A stretch of DNA of 37,688 nucleotides from Thermodesulfovibrio sp. (GTDB lineage: Bacteria > Nitrospirota > Thermodesulfovibrionia > Thermodesulfovibrionales > Dissulfurispiraceae). The stretch is from positions 1-37,688 of the forward strand of contig PNNP01000002.1 of the NCBI GenBank assembly GCA_013824325.1, given 5' to 3'. The notes under the pieces are model-generated. The model saw only the letters and a list, made by a program, of their open reading frames with translations. It did not search any database and was not told the DNA's origin. Positions within the stretch are counted from its first letter, which is position 1. Every line of letters starts with the position of its first letter. The translations under genes were made by a program, and so were the position numbers. This document shows positions 23,662 to 34,796 of the stretch, piece after piece.

Positions 23662-23677
23662 TTTGCATTTTTGCAAA
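23662..23677. promoter_or_regulatory. Palindrome, candidate activator site upstream of the sigma-54 promoter
   Basis: TTTGCA-TTTT-TGCAAA is a perfect 6+6 inverted repeat about 60 nt upstream of the -12 element. Position and symmetry fit an enhancer-type site for a dimeric Fis-like regulator. It is AT-rich, so chance is possible. Confidence 0.35.
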
Positions 23678-23742
23678 AAATTATTAATACTTTGGGCAAA
23701 ACTGCGAAAAATGAAGGGATTTAAAAAGAATGGCTCTGCGGA

Positions 23743-24591
23743 TTAAAATATGTAACGGAATGCCCTTGGGTCTCTGTAAGAATGACATTCGCTGCAAAGT
23801 ATTCTCGTTTTTGATTCGCCAATAGTCCATGTGTGGGATTTATGACAGTATATGCAACCAATCTTTCGTTTCGTATGTAATCCATGCTGCCCAAGAGCAG
23901 CCTCGGTACGGTGACACCCTGTCGTACATGTAATATCAGTGGGCTTGACCCTTGTATGCATTTTGTGGCAATAATGACAGAAAAGTCCAGACATAGGACC
24001 CTTTTTAGGAATACTACTATGACATCTGATGCATTTATCCTTCGATACCATGGATGGAGGCTTTCTTGAAAAAGAATGACATTTCAGGCAGGAAAACTCC
24101 TCCATGCTGATACCGTGCACACCTTTATCCTGATGGCATTTTTGACAAGCATCTTCATTCGGAGGGAAATTATGCAATGTAGGCATATGACATGTTTTGC
24201 AATCAATCTTCTTTACCGCGTAATGTTTTGCATGGCCATATGATTTACTCGGGGTCACAGACCCCTGAGATATTATATCCATATGACAGTTCCTGCATTC
24301 CTGCCATGGTGTTGTACGACCATGTGTCACGGTAATGGGGTTTTTGCCTGTTATGACATAAGACATCAGACGAAGATTTTGTTCGATGTTACCCAGTTGA
24401 TGGCACTTCTGGCATAGGACATCCCTGTGTTTCCCGTTCAGCCAGTCTGCATGCGCTCCTTTAACCAGATGACATGAAGCACAAAAGTCCGGGTCATCCT
24501 GCGTATATCTATAATAGCTATAGCCGTAAATAAACAGACTTATCACTATTACGGCAAGTATAAAACCTTTTACATGATCGGCAAAGCGCAT
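23743..24591 (-). CDS. Membrane-anchored multiheme cytochrome c (NapC/NirT-like N-terminus, 11 heme motifs)
   Basis: 282-aa protein. One N-terminal helix (about 8-27) is followed by DDPDFCASCH, like the NapC/NrfH quinol-dehydrogenase anchor. Ten CxxCH sites are visible: CASCH, CQKCH, CRNCH, CKTCH, CQKCH, CLKCH, CIRCH, CHYCH, CIYCH and CSECH. One CxxxCH (CTTGCH, residues 222-227) lies between the eighth and ninth. Heme density is about one per 23 residues after the anchor. It would take electrons from menaquinol and pass them into the periplasm. Its stop lies 176 nt upstream of the first small membrane gene and it follows the K+ channel gene by 28 nt. The ribosome-binding site is weak. Confidence 0.9.
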   Translation of the reverse strand: MRFADHVKGFILAVIVISLFIYGYSYYRYTQDDPDFCASCHLVKGAHADWLNGKHRDVLCQKCHQLGNIEQNLRLMSYVITGKNPITVTHGRTTPWQECRNCHMDIISQGSVTPSKSYGHAKHYAVKKIDCKTCHMPTLHNFPPNEDACQKCHQDKGVHGISMEEFSCLKCHSFSRKPPSMVSKDKCIRCHSSIPKKGPMSGLFCHYCHKMHTRVKPTDITCTTGCHRTEAALGQHGLHTKRKIGCIYCHKSHTWTIGESKTRILCSECHSYRDPRAFRYIF

Positions 24592-24619
24592 AGAAAGCTC
24601 TTAATCCGTCTCCGTATTA

Positions 24620-25627
24620 TCAAACTGACTTCTTTGCTTCCGACAGGTCTTCCAGTATTTTCAGCTTTGTTATCTCACCAAGTGCTATCAGTGTATCGCC
24701 TGACTTTATAGTGCTGCGGAAAGTAGGATTGAATCTCATTTCACCTGTAGCCCGTTTTATTGCAACTATTATAACACCCAGTTCCCTGCCAATGCCGCAC
24801 TGGTCAAGTGTTAATCCTATAAGTTTGGAATTCTCAGGAATAACGACTTCCTCCATCTGCAATTCAATATTGCCGGTTTTTGTGGCAAATTCAATAAAAT
24901 CAACAACTGCAGGTCTCAATATTGTATGCGCTATCCTGAGACCGCCGATATGATATGGCGAGACAACCTTATTTGCGCCTGCCCTTAACAGCTTGTTTTC
25001 AGAGCCTTCCTCTCCTGCCCTTGCCACTATGAACAGGTTGGGATTCAGTTCCCTTGCACTCAATACCACATAAAGATTCTCTGCATCAGTCGGCAGGACG
25101 GATATCAAACCTTTCGCCTTTTCTATGCCTACTTCCCTTAAAATTTCATCGCTCGTTGCATCTCCTTCAATAATCAGAATATCCACTCTTCCTGCTACAA
25201 CTTCAGAGTTTTTTTCAATAACAACAAATTTTAAGCCCTTGCTCTTCAGTTCCCTGCAAATTATCCTGCCCATCCTGCCATAGCCACAGATAACATAATG
25301 GTTATTTAATTCCTTAATTTTCTTTTCCAATCTCTTCCTCCCGAATATTTCTTGAAGTTCCCCCTCTAAAATAGTCCTTGCACCGGTACTGAGTGCATAC
25401 AACATAGTTCCCACGCCGACTATTATAAGAATAATGGTAAACACTATTCCTTTAGGAGATAAGTCATGAATCTCTCTAAATCCGACAGTGGTAAGGGTTA
25501 TTATTGTCATATAAATTGAATCGAGAAATCCCCACCCTTCTATGAACATATAACCTGCAGCTCCGATGGAAATAACGGAAATTAGCAGCAACAAGGTAAG
25601 CATCACTCTTTTCCTTAGGGTTTCCAA
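24620..25627 (-). CDS. K+ channel with RCK (TrkA-N/TrkA-C) domains
   Basis: 335-aa two-TM potassium channel subunit. TM1 is at about 8-28. The pore helix and filter are IITLTTVGFREIHDLSP, with TM2 at about 62-82. The first RCK domain has the Rossmann motif YVICGYGRMGRIICRELK, and the C-terminal TrkA-C domain spans about 250-330. The filter reads TVGFRE rather than TVGYGD: Phe for Tyr is common, but Arg-Glu for Gly-Asp is unusual. Start is TTG with an AAGGAG site that lies inside the end of the preceding gene. It is 4 nt after the Mut7-C gene, so the two are co-transcribed. Confidence 0.88.
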   Translation of the reverse strand: METLRKRVMLTLLLLISVISIGAAGYMFIEGWGFLDSIYMTIITLTTVGFREIHDLSPKGIVFTIILIIVGVGTMLYALSTGARTILEGELQEIFGRKRLEKKIKELNNHYVICGYGRMGRIICRELKSKGLKFVVIEKNSEVVAGRVDILIIEGDATSDEILREVGIEKAKGLISVLPTDAENLYVVLSARELNPNLFIVARAGEEGSENKLLRAGANKVVSPYHIGGLRIAHTILRPAVVDFIEFATKTGNIELQMEEVVIPENSKLIGLTLDQCGIGRELGVIIVAIKRATGEMRFNPTFRSTIKSGDTLIALGEITKLKILEDLSEAKKSV

Positions 25628-25631
25628 AAAA

Positions 25632-26111
25632 TTACATCTCCTTTAAGATACTGCCTATCTTTGCATCTATCATTTTTTTATGAGACCCTTCCCAGTAAAC
25701 TTTACCACAATCCATGCACTTGAAAAAAGAATTGAAATTCAAAAAAACATACTCGGGGATATCATTTGATACAGCTTCTCTGTCTGCTGATAAAAGCTCG
25801 CCGTTACATTCTGTGCAGCGCGGCATTATTTCTTCTGTTCCGGTGCTGGTAAAGTTTTTGAGAGCTTTTAAAAGTTCTTTTAGCTGGCCGGCTGTGTCAT
25901 TGGATTTTAAAAGGATATAACTGTTGATTTTCCTGCTCCCTGCAATGCCGGAATCCCTTGTCAAAAGTATCCGCTCCTCCTGCTTTGCAATCCTTATTAA
26001 CTCATTGTCGTCTATCTCTCTGAAATAAAGGGTGTCAAAACCCAGGATTCTGAGCCATTTTGAAAGGCTTCCCAACATCACATCTGAAATAAAGCGAGGC
26101 TGGCTGGACAT
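25632..26111 (-). CDS. Mut7-C RNase-domain protein with zinc ribbon
   Basis: 159-aa protein of the Mut7-C family, a PIN-like nuclease fold fused to a zinc ribbon. Visible: FISDVMLGSLSKWLRILGFDT (N-terminal, acidic residue conserved), the RILLTRDSGI strand with the second acidic motif, then CTECNGEL and CMDCGKVYW supplying four cysteines. Function in bacteria is not established; RNA cleavage is suggested from the fold. It lies 82 nt after rpoC and 4 nt before the channel gene. No clear ribosome-binding site. Confidence 0.85.
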   Translation of the reverse strand: MSSQPRFISDVMLGSLSKWLRILGFDTLYFREIDDNELIRIAKQEERILLTRDSGIAGSRKINSYILLKSNDTAGQLKELLKALKNFTSTGTEEIMPRCTECNGELLSADREAVSNDIPEYVFLNFNSFFKCMDCGKVYWEGSHKKMIDAKIGSILKEM

Positions 26112-26193
26112 AAAGTTAGAATTACAGAACCGTTAGTCGGGGGAACAGCTTGCAGATTTAAGCCATACCCCCAACCCAACACTGAAACTGTTT

Positions 26194-29100
26194 TTATTCT
26201 TCCTTCCCTTCAAGTTGCATTGAATAGAAGTCGCCTTTTATGAATGTATCCCTGTATAAAGACATGCCTGTGCCAGCAGGGATAATCCTTCCCATTATCA
26301 CGTTTTCCTTCAAACCCTTTAGTTCATCAACTCCGCCGCTGAGTGCAGCTTCTGTAAGTACCCTCGTGGTCTCCTGAAATGAGGCAGCCGATATCCAGCT
26401 TTCCGTTGACAATGACGCCTTGGTGATGCCTAACAGTAAAGGCTTGCCGTGTGCCGGCTTCCCGCCTTCAGACTTAACCCTTGCATTCTCTTCAACAAAG
26501 ACAATCCTGTCAACTTCATCTCCAATGAGGAATGAGGTATCTCCGGGGTCTTCAATGCGTATTCTTTTCATCATCTGACGGACTATTACCTCGATATGCT
26601 TGTCGTTTATTGTAACACCCTGCAAACGGTAGACCTTCTGCACCTCATCCACCAGATACCTCTGCAGTTCCTTTGGACCGAGTATATCAAGTATGCTGTG
26701 AGGGTTCACAGAGCCGTCCATTAACGGTTCTCCAGCCTTTACCCAGTCGCCCTCATGAACAGTCACATGTTTTCCTTTCGGTATAAGATACTCCCTTGAC
26801 TCTTCGCCGCCTTTTACAACAACTACTCTCATTCCCTTGTGGGCGCCCCTGAATTCTACAATTCCGTCTATCTCTGTCACTATGGCAAGCTCTTTAGGTT
26901 TTCTCGCTTCAAAAAGTTCTGCAACCCTCGGGAGACCTCCTGTAATATCCTTCGTTTTTGTAGTTTCCCTTGGTATCTTGGCAAGAATATCGCCAGGAGC
27001 GACAGCGTTACCTCTTTCTACAAGCATGTGCGCGCCTGCAGGCAGTAAGTATCTTGCAGGATTGTTTGTTCCGGGAATCTTTGCTGTTCTGCCCTGCTCA
27101 TCCTTTATTGAAATTCTTGGTCTCATATTAGCCGGATAGTCTATTACAACCTTGTGTGCAAGACCTGTGGTTTCATCCACCTCTTCTTTGAAAGTGACTC
27201 CTTCCATGATATCACCGAGGGCTATTTTACCGCCGATTTCGGTCAGGATAGGAGTGGAGTATGGGTCCCACTCAACAAGCTTCTGGTTTGACTCTACTTT
27301 CTGCTTGTCTTCTACAAATATCCTCGCACCATAGACAAGATTGTATTTCTCCTTTTCTCTTCCTGACTTATCAACGATGGCTATCATGGCATTCCTGTTT
27401 AACACAATACCGATGCCTTCCCTGTTTTTCACAGAACTGAGGTCTATGAATTTAACAAATCCAGAGTTCTTTGCCATGAGGACTGCCTGTTCTATAACCT
27501 TTGTTGCAGTACCACCGATATGGAAAGTTCTCATGGTAAGCTGCGTGCCCGGCTCGCCGATAGACTGCGCTGCGATGATTCCTATGGCTTCTCCAATCTC
27601 GATTGCCTCGCCTCTTGCAAGGTCCCTTCCGTAACACTTTCCGCACACACCGATCTTGGAATTACATGTCAGGACAGACCTTATCTTAACCCTGTCTATT
27701 CCTGCCTCTGCAATCTTCTTTGCAAGGTCATCATCTATTTCGGTATTTCTGACAGCAATAACCTCATTGGTTACGGGGTCTTTCAATGTTTCAGCAAGTG
27801 TTCTTCCAAATGCCCTTTCCTCCAGCGGCAGCACTATTTCACCGCCTTCAACAAGCGCGGTAATTATTATGCCTTCCCTTGTTCCGCAATCATCTTCAAG
27901 CAGGATAACATCCTGCGCAACATCAACGAGTCTCCTTGTAAGGTATCCTGCATTGGCAGTCTTTAATGCTGTATCTGCCAGTCCCTTCCTTGCTCCGTGA
28001 GTTGATATGAAGTACTGCAGCGGGGTAAGACCTTCCCTGAAGTTAGCAGTAATCGGCGTTTCGATAATTTCGCCTGAAGGTTTTGCCATCAAGCCTCTCA
28101 TGCCTGCGAGCTGTCTTATCTGGGCAACGCTTCCTCTTGCGCCGGAGTCAGCCATCATGAATATGCTGTTGAAGGTTCTCCTCTCCTTTAATTCTTCTTC
28201 AGTAAAGAGCTTGCCTGATTCGGCTCCCAGTTCTTTCATCATTTCATCAGCAACCTTTTCTGTTACATTTGCCCATATATCTACAACCTTGTTATATCTC
28301 TCGCCTTGCGTTATAAGACCGTCTGCATACTGCCTCTGAACCTCCATGACCTCCTGTTCGGCTTCCTTAATCAACTCGGGTTTCTTTGAAGGGATGTGCA
28401 TATCGTCAATACATATGGAAATACCCGAGATTGTTGCATAATAAAAGCCTAACTTTTCAAGCTTATTCAGGAAAACGACAGTCTCCCTTTTGCCTGATGC
28501 TTTATGGATATACTCAATCAGCTTGCCAAGTTCCTTTTTTGTGAGCTCCTTATTAACCATTGAGAATGGAATATCCTTTGGAAGTATATCGCTGAAGAGA
28601 ACCCTGCCTGCTGTCGTTTCTATGCGCTCGCCGTTTATCCTCACCTTTATCCCCGCATGCTCATGCACAGCGCCTGAATCATAGGCAACGCGTACATCTT
28701 CAGGGTCGGCAAAAATCCTTCCTTCACCTCGGACTCCATTTTTCTGTTTTGTAAGATAGTAGATACCCAGAACCATGTCCTGTGTGGGAAGAACAATAGG
28801 TTTGCCGTTAGCAGGTGAAAGGAGATTGTTTATTGACATCATCAGCACCCTCGCCTCTACCTGTGCTTCAATTGAAAGAGGGACGTGCACAGCCATCTGG
28901 TCACCGTCAAAATCAGCATTAAATGCTGTACAGACAAGCGGATGAAGCTTGATAGCCTTTCCTTCAACCAGAATCGGCTCAAAGGCTTGTATGCCGAGCC
29001 TGTGAAGGGTCGGAGCGCGGTTTAAAAGAACAGGATGCTCCTGTATAACTTCATCCAGGGCATCCCATACTTCAGGTCTTTCTTTTTCAACAAGTCTTTT

Positions 29101-30294
29101 TGCCTGCTTTATTGTAGTGGCAAAACCCTTCTCTTCCAGTTTATTGAAAACAAAGGGTTTGAAAAGCTCAAGCGCCATAAGCTTTGGAAGTCCGCACTGA
29201 TTCAATTGTAAGTCGGGTCCGACGACTATAACTGAACGGCCTGAATAGTCAACCCTTTTACCAAGAAGGTTCTGCCTGAACCTGCCCTGCTTACCCTTTA
29301 TCATATCACTTAATGATTTGAGCGCCCTCTTTCCTCCAACCTTTAATACCTTTGTCTTCTTGCTGTTGTCAAAAAGGGCATCGACGGCCTCCTGAAGCAT
29401 CCTCTTTTCATTCTTGATGATTACGCTCGGTGCCTTTAATTCCATCAACCTCTTTAATCTGTTGTTTCTGTTTATAACCCTTCTGTATAAATCATTAAGG
29501 TCGGATGTGGCAAAGCGTCCTCCGTCCAGAGGCACAAGAGGTCTCAGATCAGGGGGCAGTACAGGCACTATGTCAAGAATCATCCATTCAGGTTTATTGC
29601 TGGACTTTATGAATGCATCAACTATTTTAAGTCTCTTTGTGAGTTTCCTTTTCAATCCCAGAGATGAAACAGAATCTATTTTTTCCTTCAGTTCCTTTGC
29701 CAGTGATTCCAGAGCAATTTTTTTCAGAAGTTCTCTTATTGCTTCTGCCCCCATGCCGCTTTTAAACCGGTTGCCAAACTCTGAGAGCTTCTTTTTATAT
29801 TCATCCTCTGAAAGCAGTTCCTTTGGCTTTAAAGGTGTATCCCCGGGATCAATTACAATATAGTCTTCAAAATAGAGCACCCTCTCCAGTTGTCTCACGG
29901 GCATATCAAGCAGTGTTCCTATCCTGCTCGGAATTCCCCTTAGAAACCAGACATGGGCAACAGGCGTGGCAAGCTCTATATGGCCCATCCGTTCCCTTCT
30001 GACCTTTGACTGTATTACTTCAACGCCGCACTTATCACATATAACACCTCGGTGCTTCATCCTTTTGTATTTCCCGCAAAGACACTCCCAGTCTTTTACA
30101 GGACCGAATATCTTTGCACAGAAAAGACCGTCATGCTCCGGTTTAAATGTGCGGTAATTTATTGTTTCCGGTTTTTTTACTTCTCCAAAAGACCACTCTC
30201 TAATCTTTTCAGGAGATGCGAGCTTGATTCTTATGGCATCAAAATCCCTCGGATTTTTTGGCTTCTGAAAAAGGGCGTAAATGTCTTCTACCAA
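26194..30294 (-). CDS. rpoC: DNA-directed RNA polymerase subunit beta'
   Basis: Catalytic beta' subunit, 1366 aa. Key features are the N-terminal zinc-binding domain [20 protein letters not shown], the catalytic [12 protein letters not shown], which holds the Mg2+-binding triad, and the trigger-loop and bridge-helix regions around [21 protein letters not shown] (quoted in part). The second zinc site is [17 protein letters not shown]. The track starts at 30345, overlapping rpoB. I chose TTG at 30294 ([10 protein letters not shown]), which is 1 nt after the rpoB stop and 6 nt after GGGAGG. Translational coupling with rpoB is evident. Confidence 0.97.
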   Translation of the reverse strand: MVEDIYALFQKPKNPRDFDAIRIKLASPEKIREWSFGEVKKPETINYRTFKPEHDGLFCAKIFGPVKDWECLCGKYKRMKHRGVICDKCGVEVIQSKVRRERMGHIELATPVAHVWFLRGIPSRIGTLLDMPVRQLERVLYFEDYIVIDPGDTPLKPKELLSEDEYKKKLSEFGNRFKSGMGAEAIRELLKKIALESLAKELKEKIDSVSSLGLKRKLTKRLKIVDAFIKSSNKPEWMILDIVPVLPPDLRPLVPLDGGRFATSDLNDLYRRVINRNNRLKRLMELKAPSVIIKNEKRMLQEAVDALFDNSKKTKVLKVGGKRALKSLSDMIKGKQGRFRQNLLGKRVDYSGRSVIVVGPDLQLNQCGLPKLMALELFKPFVFNKLEEKGFATTIKQAKRLVEKERPEVWDALDEVIQEHPVLLNRAPTLHRLGIQAFEPILVEGKAIKLHPLVCTAFNADFDGDQMAVHVPLSIEAQVEARVLMMSINNLLSPANGKPIVLPTQDMVLGIYYLTKQKNGVRGEGRIFADPEDVRVAYDSGAVHEHAGIKVRINGERIETTAGRVLFSDILPKDIPFSMVNKELTKKELGKLIEYIHKASGKRETVVFLNKLEKLGFYYATISGISICIDDMHIPSKKPELIKEAEQEVMEVQRQYADGLITQGERYNKVVDIWANVTEKVADEMMKELGAESGKLFTEEELKERRTFNSIFMMADSGARGSVAQIRQLAGMRGLMAKPSGEIIETPITANFREGLTPLQYFISTHGARKGLADTALKTANAGYLTRRLVDVAQDVILLEDDCGTREGIIITALVEGGEIVLPLEERAFGRTLAETLKDPVTNEVIAVRNTEIDDDLAKKIAEAGIDRVKIRSVLTCNSKIGVCGKCYGRDLARGEAIEIGEAIGIIAAQSIGEPGTQLTMRTFHIGGTATKVIEQAVLMAKNSGFVKFIDLSSVKNREGIGIVLNRNAMIAIVDKSGREKEKYNLVYGARIFVEDKQKVESNQKLVEWDPYSTPILTEIGGKIALGDIMEGVTFKEEVDETTGLAHKVVIDYPANMRPRISIKDEQGRTAKIPGTNNPARYLLPAGAHMLVERGNAVAPGDILAKIPRETTKTKDITGGLPRVAELFEARKPKELAIVTEIDGIVEFRGAHKGMRVVVVKGGEESREYLIPKGKHVTVHEGDWVKAGEPLMDGSVNPHSILDILGPKELQRYLVDEVQKVYRLQGVTINDKHIEVIVRQMMKRIRIEDPGDTSFLIGDEVDRIVFVEENARVKSEGGKPAHGKPLLLGITKASLSTESWISAASFQETTRVLTEAALSGGVDELKGLKENVIMGRIIPAGTGMSLYRDTFIKGDFYSMQLEGKEE

Positions 30295-30295
30295 T

Positions 30296-33200
30296 CTATT
30301 CCTCCCTGTTCCTCTTTTTCTCAAGAAGCTCAACATCAAGACCAAGACTCTGGAGCTCCTTTATTAATACGTGGAATGATTCAGGCACTCCCGGTTCAAG
30401 CACGGGGTCTCCTTTGACAATAGCTTCATACATGCGCGATCTTCCGCTTATGTCATCACTTTTTACGGTCAAAAACTCCTGTAGTGTATGGGAAGCACCG
30501 TATGCCTCCAATGCCCATACTTCCATCTCACCCAGTCTCTGGCCGCCGAATTGAGCTTTTCCGCCGAGAGGCTGCTGTGTAACAAGTGAATACGGTCCTA
30601 TGGAACGGGCGTGTATCTTGTCAGCAACAAGATGGTGCAGTTTCAACATATACATACAACCAACTGTTACAGGCCTCCTGAACGGTTCGCCTGTCCTGCC
30701 GTCATAAAGTACCGTCTGAATTGAACTCGATTCAAATACTTTTCTGCCAACTTGTCTGCCGTCAAAAATAGTTATCTCATCGGCATTTTGCTCTTTGGCT
30801 TCCTTTAAAAGATTCTTAATTTCCTTTTCTCTTGCACCCTCAAAAACCGGTGTCGAAACATATTGGCTGAGTAATGTAGCAGCCCATCCGAGATGTGCTT
30901 CAAGAATTTGTCCTACATTCATTCTGGACGGAACGCCGAGCGGGTTCAGAACGATGTCTACAGGTGTACCGTCGGGCAGATAGGGCATCTCCTCTTCAGG
31001 CAGTATCATAGACACAACGCCTTTATTGCCGTGACGCCCTGCCATCTTATCACCGACCTGTATTTTCCTTTTCATTGCAATATACACCTTTGCAATCTTA
31101 TTTACGCCAGGCGGCAATTCATCGCCTTTCTTTACCCTCTCCATTCTTTCATGATAACGGGTTTCAAGATACCGTATATCCTGATTGTACCCACCGTTCA
31201 CCTCATCAATCTTTGCCTTTGTATCAATATCTTCAATCTTTATCCTTAAATAATGGTCATCTTTAACCCTGCTCAGATGGGCTTCAGTCAATTTTTTGCC
31301 TTTTGCACATATGACTTCTTTTGTTTTGTGATCTTTCAGGTCATCGGTGAGTTTCTGTCCTGTCAGTAAATTTCTTATCTTCAGGGCTTTTTCTTCTTTC
31401 AGAATCTTTATCTCTTCCTCTAAATCCCTCTGCAACCTGTTAATGTCATCTTCCTCAATGCTCTTTGTCCTTTCATCCTTTTCTATTCCCTTCCTTGAAA
31501 GAACCCTTACATCAACAACTGTACCTTCAATGCCAGGCGGGACAATCAGACAGCTTTCCTTGACTTCTTCTGCCTTTTCACCGAATATTGCCCTCAAAAG
31601 TTTCTCCTCCGGTGTTAACATTGTCTCGCCTTTAGGAGTGACCTTGCCGACAAGTATGTCGCCTGCCTTTACCTCTGCACCAATTCTGATTATTCCGCTT
31701 TCATCAAGGTCTTTCAGTGCCTCCTCTCCGACATTGGGAATATCCCTTGTAATCTCTTCGGGGCCGAGCTTTGTATCTCTCGATTCAACCTCAAACTCAT
31801 CAATATGAATGGAAGAATAAACATCGTCTTTAACAAGTCTTTCGCTTATAAGAATAGCATCCTCAAAGTTATATCCTCCCCAGGGCATAAAGGCAACTAT
31901 TACATTTTTGCCAAGAGCCAGTTCTCCGAATTCAGTAGATGGACCGTCGGCTAATATGGTGCCTCTTCTTACCCTGTCGCCTGTTTTAACTATAGGTTTT
32001 TGATTCATACAGGTGCCCTGATTGGACCTCTGGAATTTGACAAGACTATAAATATCAACCCCCCCTCCATGCTCGGTAACTTTAACAACAATTCTTGAGG
32101 AATCAATACTTTCAACGATGCCAGATCTTTTAGCAATGATAAGCCATCCTGAATCCCTTGCAGCAACATACTCCATACCAGTTCCAACAACAGGCGCCTC
32201 GGGTCTTAACAGGGGGACTGCTTGTCTCTGCATATTCGAGCCCATCAATGCCCTGTTGGCATCATCATTTTCAAGAAACGGGATAAGTGAAGCAGATACA
32301 CCCACTATCTGTTTCGGCGAAACATCCATGTACTGGATATTTTCCGGGGAAACCATCTGAAAATCTCCGCTGACCCTTGCGGAGACAGCCTCGTCTATAA
32401 GTTTCCCCTTTTTATCCATAGGGGATGTAGCTTCAGCTATAACATATCTCTCACCTTCCAAGGCTGAAAAATACACTATTTCGTCCGTAGCATAACCATT
32501 AACTACTTTTCTGTATGGTGCCTCTATGAAACCGAAATCATTAACTTTCGCATAACTTGCAAGAGAGGTAATAAGTCCTATGTTTGGCCCTTCAGGAGTC
32601 TCAATAGGACATATCCTTCCATAATGTGTGGGGTGCACATCTCTGACTTCAAATCCTGCCCTCTCCCTTGTAAGACCGCCGGGACCGAGGGCTGATAACC
32701 TCCTCTTATGGGTTATCTCGGAAAGCGGATTTGTCTGGTCCATAAACTGGCTTAACTGACTCGAACCAAAGAACTCCTTGACAGCTGCAAGCACGGGCTT
32801 TGCATTGATAATATCGTGTGGCATTGCTGAATCGAGTTCTGTAATGGTCATCTTTTCTTTTATTGCCCTTTCCATGCGCACAAGCCCTATTCTGAACTGA
32901 TTTTCAAGAAGCTCGCCTATGCCTCTGATTCGCCTGTTGCCGAGGTGGTCAATATCATCTACCTCGCCCTTGCCTGTCCTGAGGTTTAATAGATACCGCA
33001 CAATTTCAACAATATCCTTATCAGTCAGCACCCTTAGATCTAAAGAAATATCAAGCCCCAGTTTTTCATTCACCTTCAACCTTCCCACAGGAGAGAGATC
33101 ATATCTTTTAGGGTCAAAAAACAATCCGTTAAAAAGCTCGCGAGCAGCATCTTCGGTTGCAGGTTCACCAGGTCTGAGTTTTTTATAAATTTCCTTTAAT

Positions 33201-34294
33201 GCCTCCTTCTGTACAGTAACCCTGTCTGTAAGAAGAGTCTCTCGAAAAGACGGCAGATAATTTACATTATCAATAAACAGCAGATGCAGTTTGTTTATTT
33301 TGAGTGAAAGTATTTTCTGAAACAATTCTTCTGTAATCTCTTTGTTTCCGTCAAGAAGTATTTCGCCTGTTGTCGGATCTACAATATCTGTCAGTGTTAC
33401 CCTCCCGACAATCTCGCCCCTTGATATCGGTATCTCCTTTATTCCTGCACTCTCAATCTTTTTAAGGACAATCTTTGTTATCTTACTGCCCTCTTTTGCA
33501 ATAACTTCCTTGCTGACTTGAGAGATTATATTAAACTTGGTTCTTATACCGGCAAGCACTTCACTTACCACCCTGGTATAGTTATCCTTATCCTTAATCT
33601 TTATCTCTTCAACAGGATAAAAGGTCTTAAGAAGGTCCTCATTTGAATAACCAAGAGCCTTCAAGACAATGGTTGCAGGCAGTTTCCTGCGCCTGTCAAT
33701 CCTTACATAAAGTATGTCCTTTGAATCAAATTCAAAATCAAGCCATGATCCCCTTACAGGAATTACTCTTGCTGTGTATAAAAGTCTACCGCTTGCATGA
33801 GTTTTGCTCTTGTCCGGAGCAAAATAAACTCCGGGTGAACGGTGTAACTGGCTTACTATTACTCTCTCAATGCCATTTATAATAAAGCTGCCTGTTTCTG
33901 TCATTACAGGCATTTCACCAATATAAACTTCCTGTTCCCTCGACTCCTTAAGTATCTTTTTGCCTCTTTCATCCTTGTCCCAGATATTAAGTCTCCCTTT
34001 TATCTTAAGAGGTGCAGCAGATGTTATGCCTTTGAGTATGCACTCACGGGGTGTCACCTTTGACTCACCAAGAGTATAGGAAATAAATTCTATTGATGTT
34101 GTATCATTATAGTCAGTTATCGGGAAAACACTGTTGAAAGCCGCTTGTAATCCCTCATCAGCTCTTTTTTCTGAAAGGGTATCCTTTTGCAGAAATCTGT
34201 CAAAAGACCTCTTCTGAAATTCTACGAGATACGGAACCTCCAGAACCGGAGGTACCTTACCAAAATTCAATCGCTCCCTAAAAAGCTTTGCCAT
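30296..34294 (-). CDS. rpoB: DNA-directed RNA polymerase subunit beta
   Basis: Beta subunit, 1332 aa, starting [20 protein letters not shown]. The rifampicin-pocket region [15 protein letters not shown] and [14 protein letters not shown] carries the usual Asp, His and Ser at the positions where resistance changes occur, so it looks like the susceptible type. [32 protein letters not shown] and the C-terminal [17 protein letters not shown] blocks are intact. There is an 85-nt-plus gap from rplL that contains a repeat. It ends KKRNREE with the rpoC ribosome-binding site inside its last codons. Confidence 0.98.
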   Translation of the reverse strand: MAKLFRERLNFGKVPPVLEVPYLVEFQKRSFDRFLQKDTLSEKRADEGLQAAFNSVFPITDYNDTTSIEFISYTLGESKVTPRECILKGITSAAPLKIKGRLNIWDKDERGKKILKESREQEVYIGEMPVMTETGSFIINGIERVIVSQLHRSPGVYFAPDKSKTHASGRLLYTARVIPVRGSWLDFEFDSKDILYVRIDRRRKLPATIVLKALGYSNEDLLKTFYPVEEIKIKDKDNYTRVVSEVLAGIRTKFNIISQVSKEVIAKEGSKITKIVLKKIESAGIKEIPISRGEIVGRVTLTDIVDPTTGEILLDGNKEITEELFQKILSLKINKLHLLFIDNVNYLPSFRETLLTDRVTVQKEALKEIYKKLRPGEPATEDAARELFNGLFFDPKRYDLSPVGRLKVNEKLGLDISLDLRVLTDKDIVEIVRYLLNLRTGKGEVDDIDHLGNRRIRGIGELLENQFRIGLVRMERAIKEKMTITELDSAMPHDIINAKPVLAAVKEFFGSSQLSQFMDQTNPLSEITHKRRLSALGPGGLTRERAGFEVRDVHPTHYGRICPIETPEGPNIGLITSLASYAKVNDFGFIEAPYRKVVNGYATDEIVYFSALEGERYVIAEATSPMDKKGKLIDEAVSARVSGDFQMVSPENIQYMDVSPKQIVGVSASLIPFLENDDANRALMGSNMQRQAVPLLRPEAPVVGTGMEYVAARDSGWLIIAKRSGIVESIDSSRIVVKVTEHGGGVDIYSLVKFQRSNQGTCMNQKPIVKTGDRVRRGTILADGPSTEFGELALGKNVIVAFMPWGGYNFEDAILISERLVKDDVYSSIHIDEFEVESRDTKLGPEEITRDIPNVGEEALKDLDESGIIRIGAEVKAGDILVGKVTPKGETMLTPEEKLLRAIFGEKAEEVKESCLIVPPGIEGTVVDVRVLSRKGIEKDERTKSIEEDDINRLQRDLEEEIKILKEEKALKIRNLLTGQKLTDDLKDHKTKEVICAKGKKLTEAHLSRVKDDHYLRIKIEDIDTKAKIDEVNGGYNQDIRYLETRYHERMERVKKGDELPPGVNKIAKVYIAMKRKIQVGDKMAGRHGNKGVVSMILPEEEMPYLPDGTPVDIVLNPLGVPSRMNVGQILEAHLGWAATLLSQYVSTPVFEGAREKEIKNLLKEAKEQNADEITIFDGRQVGRKVFESSSIQTVLYDGRTGEPFRRPVTVGCMYMLKLHHLVADKIHARSIGPYSLVTQQPLGGKAQFGGQRLGEMEVWALEAYGASHTLQEFLTVKSDDISGRSRMYEAIVKGDPVLEPGVPESFHVLIKELQSLGLDVELLEKKRNREE

Positions 34295-34309
34295 GGCTCT
34301 CCTTTAGAT

Positions 34310-34392
34310 AGGTGATGCGTAATGTGTAATGCGCAATGAGTCAGCATCTTCTTCAGATATACCCATCACGCATTACGCTTCACTCATTACGG
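34310..34392. repeat. Degenerate TAATGCG-unit inverted repeat in the rplL-rpoB gap
   Basis: The left arm GATGCGTAATGTGTAATGCG (plus strand) and the right arm CATCACGCATTACGCTTCAC are built of short degenerate units (A/G)TAATGCG in opposite orientation around a ~25-nt spacer. They can form an imperfect hairpin in the transcript. The same units recur at 36608-36706. No terminator T-tract and no gene are visible in the gap. Confidence 0.55.
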
Positions 34393-34395
34393 TTG

Positions 34396-34782
34396 TTACT
34401 TTATTTCTACCTTTGCTCCCTCTGCTTCGAGTTTTGCTTTTATTGCATCTGCTTCTTCTTTTGAGACACCTGTTTTTACCGGTTTGGGCGCTCCGTCTAC
34501 CAGTTCTTTTGCTTCTTTAAGTCCAAGCCCTGTTAACTCCCTGACGACCTTGATTGCCTGAATCTTCTTGTCTCCCGCTGCTGTAAGAATTACATCAAAA
34601 CTCGTCTTCTCCTCTACGGCAGCCGATGCGGGTACTGCAGCGCCGGTCCCCGGTGCTGCAGCGACAACAGGAGCAGCCGCTGTAACACCGTATCTTTCCT
34701 CGAATTCTTTGATAAACTGTGACATATCAAGAATTGTCATGTTATCAATAAACTTGAAAACATCCTCTTTTGTTATAGCCAT
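34396..34782 (-). CDS. rplL: 50S ribosomal protein L7/L12
   Basis: 128-aa stalk protein that recruits translation factors. It has an N-terminal dimerisation region ([27 protein letters not shown] in part), an Ala/Gly/Pro hinge rich in [10 protein letters not shown], and the C-terminal domain [31 protein letters not shown] (in part) with the conserved [10 protein letters not shown]. It has a GGAGGAAG site and is 14 nt after rplJ. Confidence 0.98.
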   Translation of the reverse strand: MAITKEDVFKFIDNMTILDMSQFIKEFEERYGVTAAAPVVAAAPGTGAAVPASAAVEEKTSFDVILTAAGDKKIQAIKVVRELTGLGLKEAKELVDGAPKPVKTGVSKEEADAIKAKLEAEGAKVEIK

Positions 34783-34796
34783 TTAAGCTTCCTCCT

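Noticed and set aside
26112-26193. GGGGG...CCCCC as an rpoC terminator
   Set aside because: Only 5 bp with a long loop and no T-tract; too weak to annotate.
30295-30345. Overlapping ATG start of rpoC within rpoB
   Set aside because: The extra 17 residues have no RpoC homology, and TTG at 30294 has an ideally spaced GGGAGG.
26837-34000. Many plus-strand ORFs opposite rpoB and rpoC
   Set aside because: All are shadows of highly conserved coding sequence and none shows a recognisable domain or ribosome-binding site.
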